This document shows positions 5,085 to 5,775 of a stretch of DNA of 5,775 nucleotides, in pieces. The notes under the pieces are model-generated. The model had not been told where the DNA came from, did no database searches, and saw nothing but the letters and a program-made list of their open reading frames with translations. Location of the stretch: contig JBCDMA010000254.1 of assembly GCA_038744645.1 (NCBI GenBank), forward strand, positions 1 to 5,775. Direction: 5' to 3'. This stretch comes from Glaciecola sp038744645 (GTDB taxonomy: Bacteria; Pseudomonadota; Gammaproteobacteria; Enterobacterales; Alteromonadaceae). The first letter of the stretch is position 1. The number at the start of each line of letters is the position of its first letter. The translations under genes and the position numbers were made by a program.

Positions 5085-5775
5085 ATGAAATTTGAAAATA
5101 TCCGTAATTTTAGCATTATCGCGCATATCGACCATGGCAAGTCGACGCTTTCAGACAGACTCATTCAGTTTTGTGGTGGACTTACTGAGCGAGAGATGGC
5201 TGAACAAGTACTAGACTCTATGGACATAGAGCGCGAGCGCGGGATTACGATAAAGGCACAAAGCGTAACGCTAAATTACACCGCGAAAGATGGCGAGACC
5301 TACCAGCTGAATTTCATTGATACCCCGGGACATGTTGATTTTACCTACGAAGTTTCTCGTTCACTCGCTGCATGCGAAGGTGCGTTGCTTGTTGTGGATG
5401 CAGGACAGGGCGTTGAAGCGCAAACCCTAGCGAATTGCTATACGGCAATCGAAATGGATATGGAAGTTGTTCCCATTTTGAATAAAATCGACCTACCACA
5501 AGCCGAACCAGAAAGAGTCGCCGAAGAAATTGAAGACATTGTTGGCATCGATGCTATTGACGCAGTGCAGTGTTCAGCGAAAACCGGCGTAGGTATAGAA
5601 GACGTTTTAGAAGATATCGTCACCAAAATTCCGCCGCCAAAAGGCGAGAAAAACGCGCCTTTGCAGGCCCTTATCATCGATTCATGGTTTGACAATTATC
5701 AGGGTGTCGTATCTTTGGTACGCATTGTAAATGGCGAACTGCAAAGCGGTGACAAAATAAAGATCATGTCAACCG
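5085..5775 (+). CDS. lepA: elongation factor 4 (LepA GTPase), 5' part
   Basis: LepA is a translational GTPase that binds the ribosome and affects initiation/elongation, including back-translocation in vitro. The first 230 codons are present of about 600; the gene runs off the right edge. The GTPase motifs are all visible: G1 AHIDHGKST (residues 13-21), G2 RGITIK (52-57), G3 DTPGH (79-83, with the catalytic His83), G4 NKID (133-136) and G5 SAK (164-166). LQALIIDSWFDNYQGVV (193-209) begins domain II, with SGDKIKIMST at the cut. The sequence is very close to E. coli LepA, which distinguishes it from EF-G, TypA and IF-2. The start at ATG 5085 gives MKFENIRNFSIIAHID, as expected, two residues longer than E. 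coli; no strong Shine-Dalgarno is seen. In E. coli, lepA is followed by lepB; that region lies beyond this window. Confidence 0.98.
   Translation, partial: MKFENIRNFSIIAHIDHGKSTLSDRLIQFCGGLTEREMAEQVLDSMDIERERGITIKAQSVTLNYTAKDGETYQLNFIDTPGHVDFTYEVSRSLAACEGALLVVDAGQGVEAQTLANCYTAIEMDMEVVPILNKIDLPQAEPERVAEEIEDIVGIDAIDAVQCSAKTGVGIEDVLEDIVTKIPPPKGEKNAPLQALIIDSWFDNYQGVVSLVRIVNGELQSGDKIKIMST

Noticed and set aside
4857..5135. 92-codon minus-strand ORF across the rseC-lepA gap
   Set aside because: It overlaps the 3' end of rseC and the 5' end of lepA in antisense, with composition typical of chance frames and no ribosome binding site.
5438..5695. 85-codon minus-strand ORF inside lepA
   Set aside because: It is antisense to the conserved GTPase domain; the Ser/Ile-rich translation is a reverse-frame artefact.

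Overview
The window reads as the conserved gammaproteobacterial chromosomal block nadB <- | -> rpoE-rseA-rseB-rseC, then lepA. The protein sequences are closest in feel to marine Alteromonadales (Alteromonas/Glaciecola/Pseudoalteromonas type). That placement is an inference from moderate-to-low GC, close but not identical matches to the E. coli proteins, and a different gene on the far side of nadB. No mobile element, CRISPR array, RNA gene or sign of recent transfer was seen; all genes are intact except the two cut by the window edges.

Layout: (1) positions 1-244, + strand, 3' end of a gene cut by the left edge, probably a MaoC-like hot-dog-fold protein. (2) Positions 292-1908, - strand, nadB (L-aspartate oxidase, first step of de novo NAD synthesis), convergent with gene 1. 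(3) Positions 1909-2106, divergent regulatory region with a good sigma-E-type promoter and a candidate 22-codon leader ORF whose stop overlaps the rpoE start. (4) Positions 2107-4932, + strand, rpoE, rseA, rseB and rseC, the envelope-stress sigma factor operon. (5) Positions 4933-5084, a gap with an inverted repeat. (6) Position 5085 to the right edge, the first 230 codons of lepA (elongation factor 4).

How the genes work together: RseA is a single-pass inner-membrane anti-sigma factor that holds sigma-E (RpoE). RseB binds the periplasmic part of RseA and shields it. Misfolded outer-membrane proteins and LPS intermediates trigger DegS and then RseP cleavage of RseA, which frees sigma-E, and sigma-E then transcribes its own operon. 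The residues around both expected RseA cleavage sites can be recognised here. RseC is a Cys-containing membrane protein of the operon with a less defined role. nadB and lepA are neighbours by conserved synteny and have no clear functional link to the stress response.

This is essentially a known, conserved locus; I do not see an undescribed system. The points worth a second look are regulatory: the possible RseD-like leader ORF coupled to rpoE, and the unusually long rpoE-rseA spacer with a hairpin and a possible weak internal promoter.
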